From the NCBI GenBank assembly GCA_017990865.1, contig JAGNNB010000186.1:1-6260 (forward strand): a DNA stretch of 6,260 bases. The letters are read 5' to 3'. Under the pieces are notes generated by a model that was not told where the DNA came from, ran no database searches, and worked only from the letters and a program-made list of their open reading frames with translations. The stretch comes from Lysobacteraceae bacterium. GTDB taxonomy: Bacteria > Pseudomonadota > Gammaproteobacteria > Xanthomonadales > Xanthomonadaceae. Shown here one piece after another: positions 5,877 to 6,260 of this stretch. The position numbers were made by a program, and so were the translations under genes. The number at the start of each line of letters is the position of its first letter. Within the stretch, counting starts at the first letter, position 1.

Positions 5877-6016
5877 GCGTTCGATCCCCTTGCCGACGTT
5901 CGCGGCGGCTGCGGTTCGGCCTCGGGGCCGGATTCGTGCTGCGGTGCAGCATAACCGATCCCCGGGCCGAGAATGTGGACCCCCGACGCGAACCGACATT
6001 CGGTTAGGCTTGTCGC
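5877..6016. promoter_or_regulatory. Divergent intergenic region with small palindromes
   Basis: These 140 bp must hold the promoters of the depolymerase (minus) and the TfoX-like gene (plus). A perfect dyad, AACCGA (5991-5996) with TCGGTT (6000-6005), has a 3-nt centre and lies just before the TfoX-like start. A third AACCGA occurs at 5953-5958. On the depolymerase side a TATGCT hexamer (minus, 5948-5953) could be a -10 element, without a good -35. Two short hairpins fall in its leader, CGGCC/GGCCG (5917-5930) and TGCTGC/GCAGCA (5937-5951). Element calls are tentative. Confidence 0.35.
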
Positions 6017-6260
6017 ATGACATCGCGAGACGAAGACATCGCCTGGTTCAGGGAACTGCTGGCGCCGATAGGTCCGACGACCGCGCGCCGGATGTTCGGC
6101 GGGTCCGGGCTGTACGCGGACGGCAGGATCGTGGCCTTGGAGATCGAAGGCACGCTGTACCTGAAGACCGATGCCCAGACCCGTCAGCGTTTCGCCGAAG
6201 CCGGCGGATCGCCGTTCGTCTACGCCGGCAAGGGGCGCCAAGTCGAGACCAGCTACTGGA
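6017..6260 (+). CDS. TfoX/Sxy N-terminal-domain protein (partial, cut by right edge)
   Basis: Eighty-one codons are visible from the ATG at 6017, with a weak AGG ribosome site at 6006-6008. The sequence follows the TfoX N-terminal domain closely: a helical start ('DIAWFRELLAPIG'), 'ARRMFGGSGLYADGRIVALE' (about 24-43), 'LYLKTDAQTRQRFAEAG', then 'PFVYAGKG' and a Tyr-Trp near the edge. The founding family member, TfoX/Sxy of Haemophilus and Vibrio, promotes natural competence together with CRP. Stand-alone copies of the N-terminal domain, about 100-120 residues long, are common in proteobacteria and mostly of unknown function. Whether a C-terminal TfoX domain follows lies outside the window, so a competence role should not be assumed. 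The start is supported because the domain begins within about 20 residues of it and the phaZ gene is divergent. Confidence 0.88.
   Translation, partial: MTSRDEDIAWFRELLAPIGPTTARRMFGGSGLYADGRIVALEIEGTLYLKTDAQTRQRFAEAGGSPFVYAGKGRQVETSYW

Noticed and set aside
5917..5951. Riboswitch or structured leader for phaZ
   Set aside because: There are only two short 5-6-bp hairpins in GC-rich sequence, with no known riboswitch core. They are noted as local structure only.
4533..5954. Plus-strand open frame of 473 codons opposite the depolymerase
   Set aside because: The depolymerase on the other strand has a full catalytic triad and family sequence. The plus-strand translation shows only GC-biased shadow composition.
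5877..6023. N-terminal extension of the depolymerase to 6023
   Set aside because: The extra 49 residues are Arg-rich and unlike the family, would overlap the TfoX-like start, and have no ribosome site. AGGGG supports the ATG at 5876.
1..6260. tRNA, rRNA or insertion-sequence transposase genes
   Set aside because: I saw no tRNA-like cloverleaf, rRNA sequence or transposase coding region on either strand by eye.

Overview
The window is GC-rich bacterial DNA with tightly packed genes. It most resembles a Xanthomonadaceae-type gammaproteobacterium (Lysobacter, Xanthomonas or Stenotrophomonas relatives). The strongest clue is a lipase with a C-terminal XVIPCD-like tail, the secretion signal of the antibacterial type IV secretion system (X-T4SS) of that group. 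The genus is inferred from gene content, not from a database search.

Layout. (a) 1-681, minus: the N-terminal part of an exported cyclophilin-type peptidylprolyl isomerase, running off the left edge. (b) 682-973: a divergent intergenic region with four imperfect copies of a GGGACACCCACC-type repeat, then a strikingly AT-rich promoter/operator island. (c) 974-2325, plus: a two-gene operon with an ATGA overlap, encoding a PadR-family repressor and a HAAS-type membrane protein whose membrane module is internally duplicated. (d) 2391-2423: a perfect 14-bp-stem terminator with A and T tracts that can serve both converging transcription units. (e) 2499-4402, minus: a translationally coupled pair, a secreted lipoprotein (probable immunity protein) followed by the XVIPCD-tailed lipase (probable effector). 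(f) 4403-4616: an intergenic region with two stem-loops. (g) 4617-5876, minus: an intracellular-type polyhydroxyalkanoate depolymerase with a cysteine nucleophile. (h) 5877-6016: a divergent intergenic region with a small palindrome. (i) 6017-6260, plus: the start of a TfoX N-terminal-domain protein, cut by the right edge.

How the genes work together. The PadR/HAAS pair looks like a self-contained regulator and membrane-sensor unit, probably autoregulated from the AT-rich island. The lipoprotein/lipase pair looks like an orphan toxin-immunity module: the lipase would be injected into rival Gram-negative cells through a T4SS encoded elsewhere, and the lipoprotein would protect the producer's periplasm. 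The PHA depolymerase, the cyclophilin and the TfoX-like protein look like independent housekeeping or accessory genes. The effector-immunity pair is the most interesting content. The effector class is known, but this lipase and its uncharacterised lipoprotein partner deserve individual attention.
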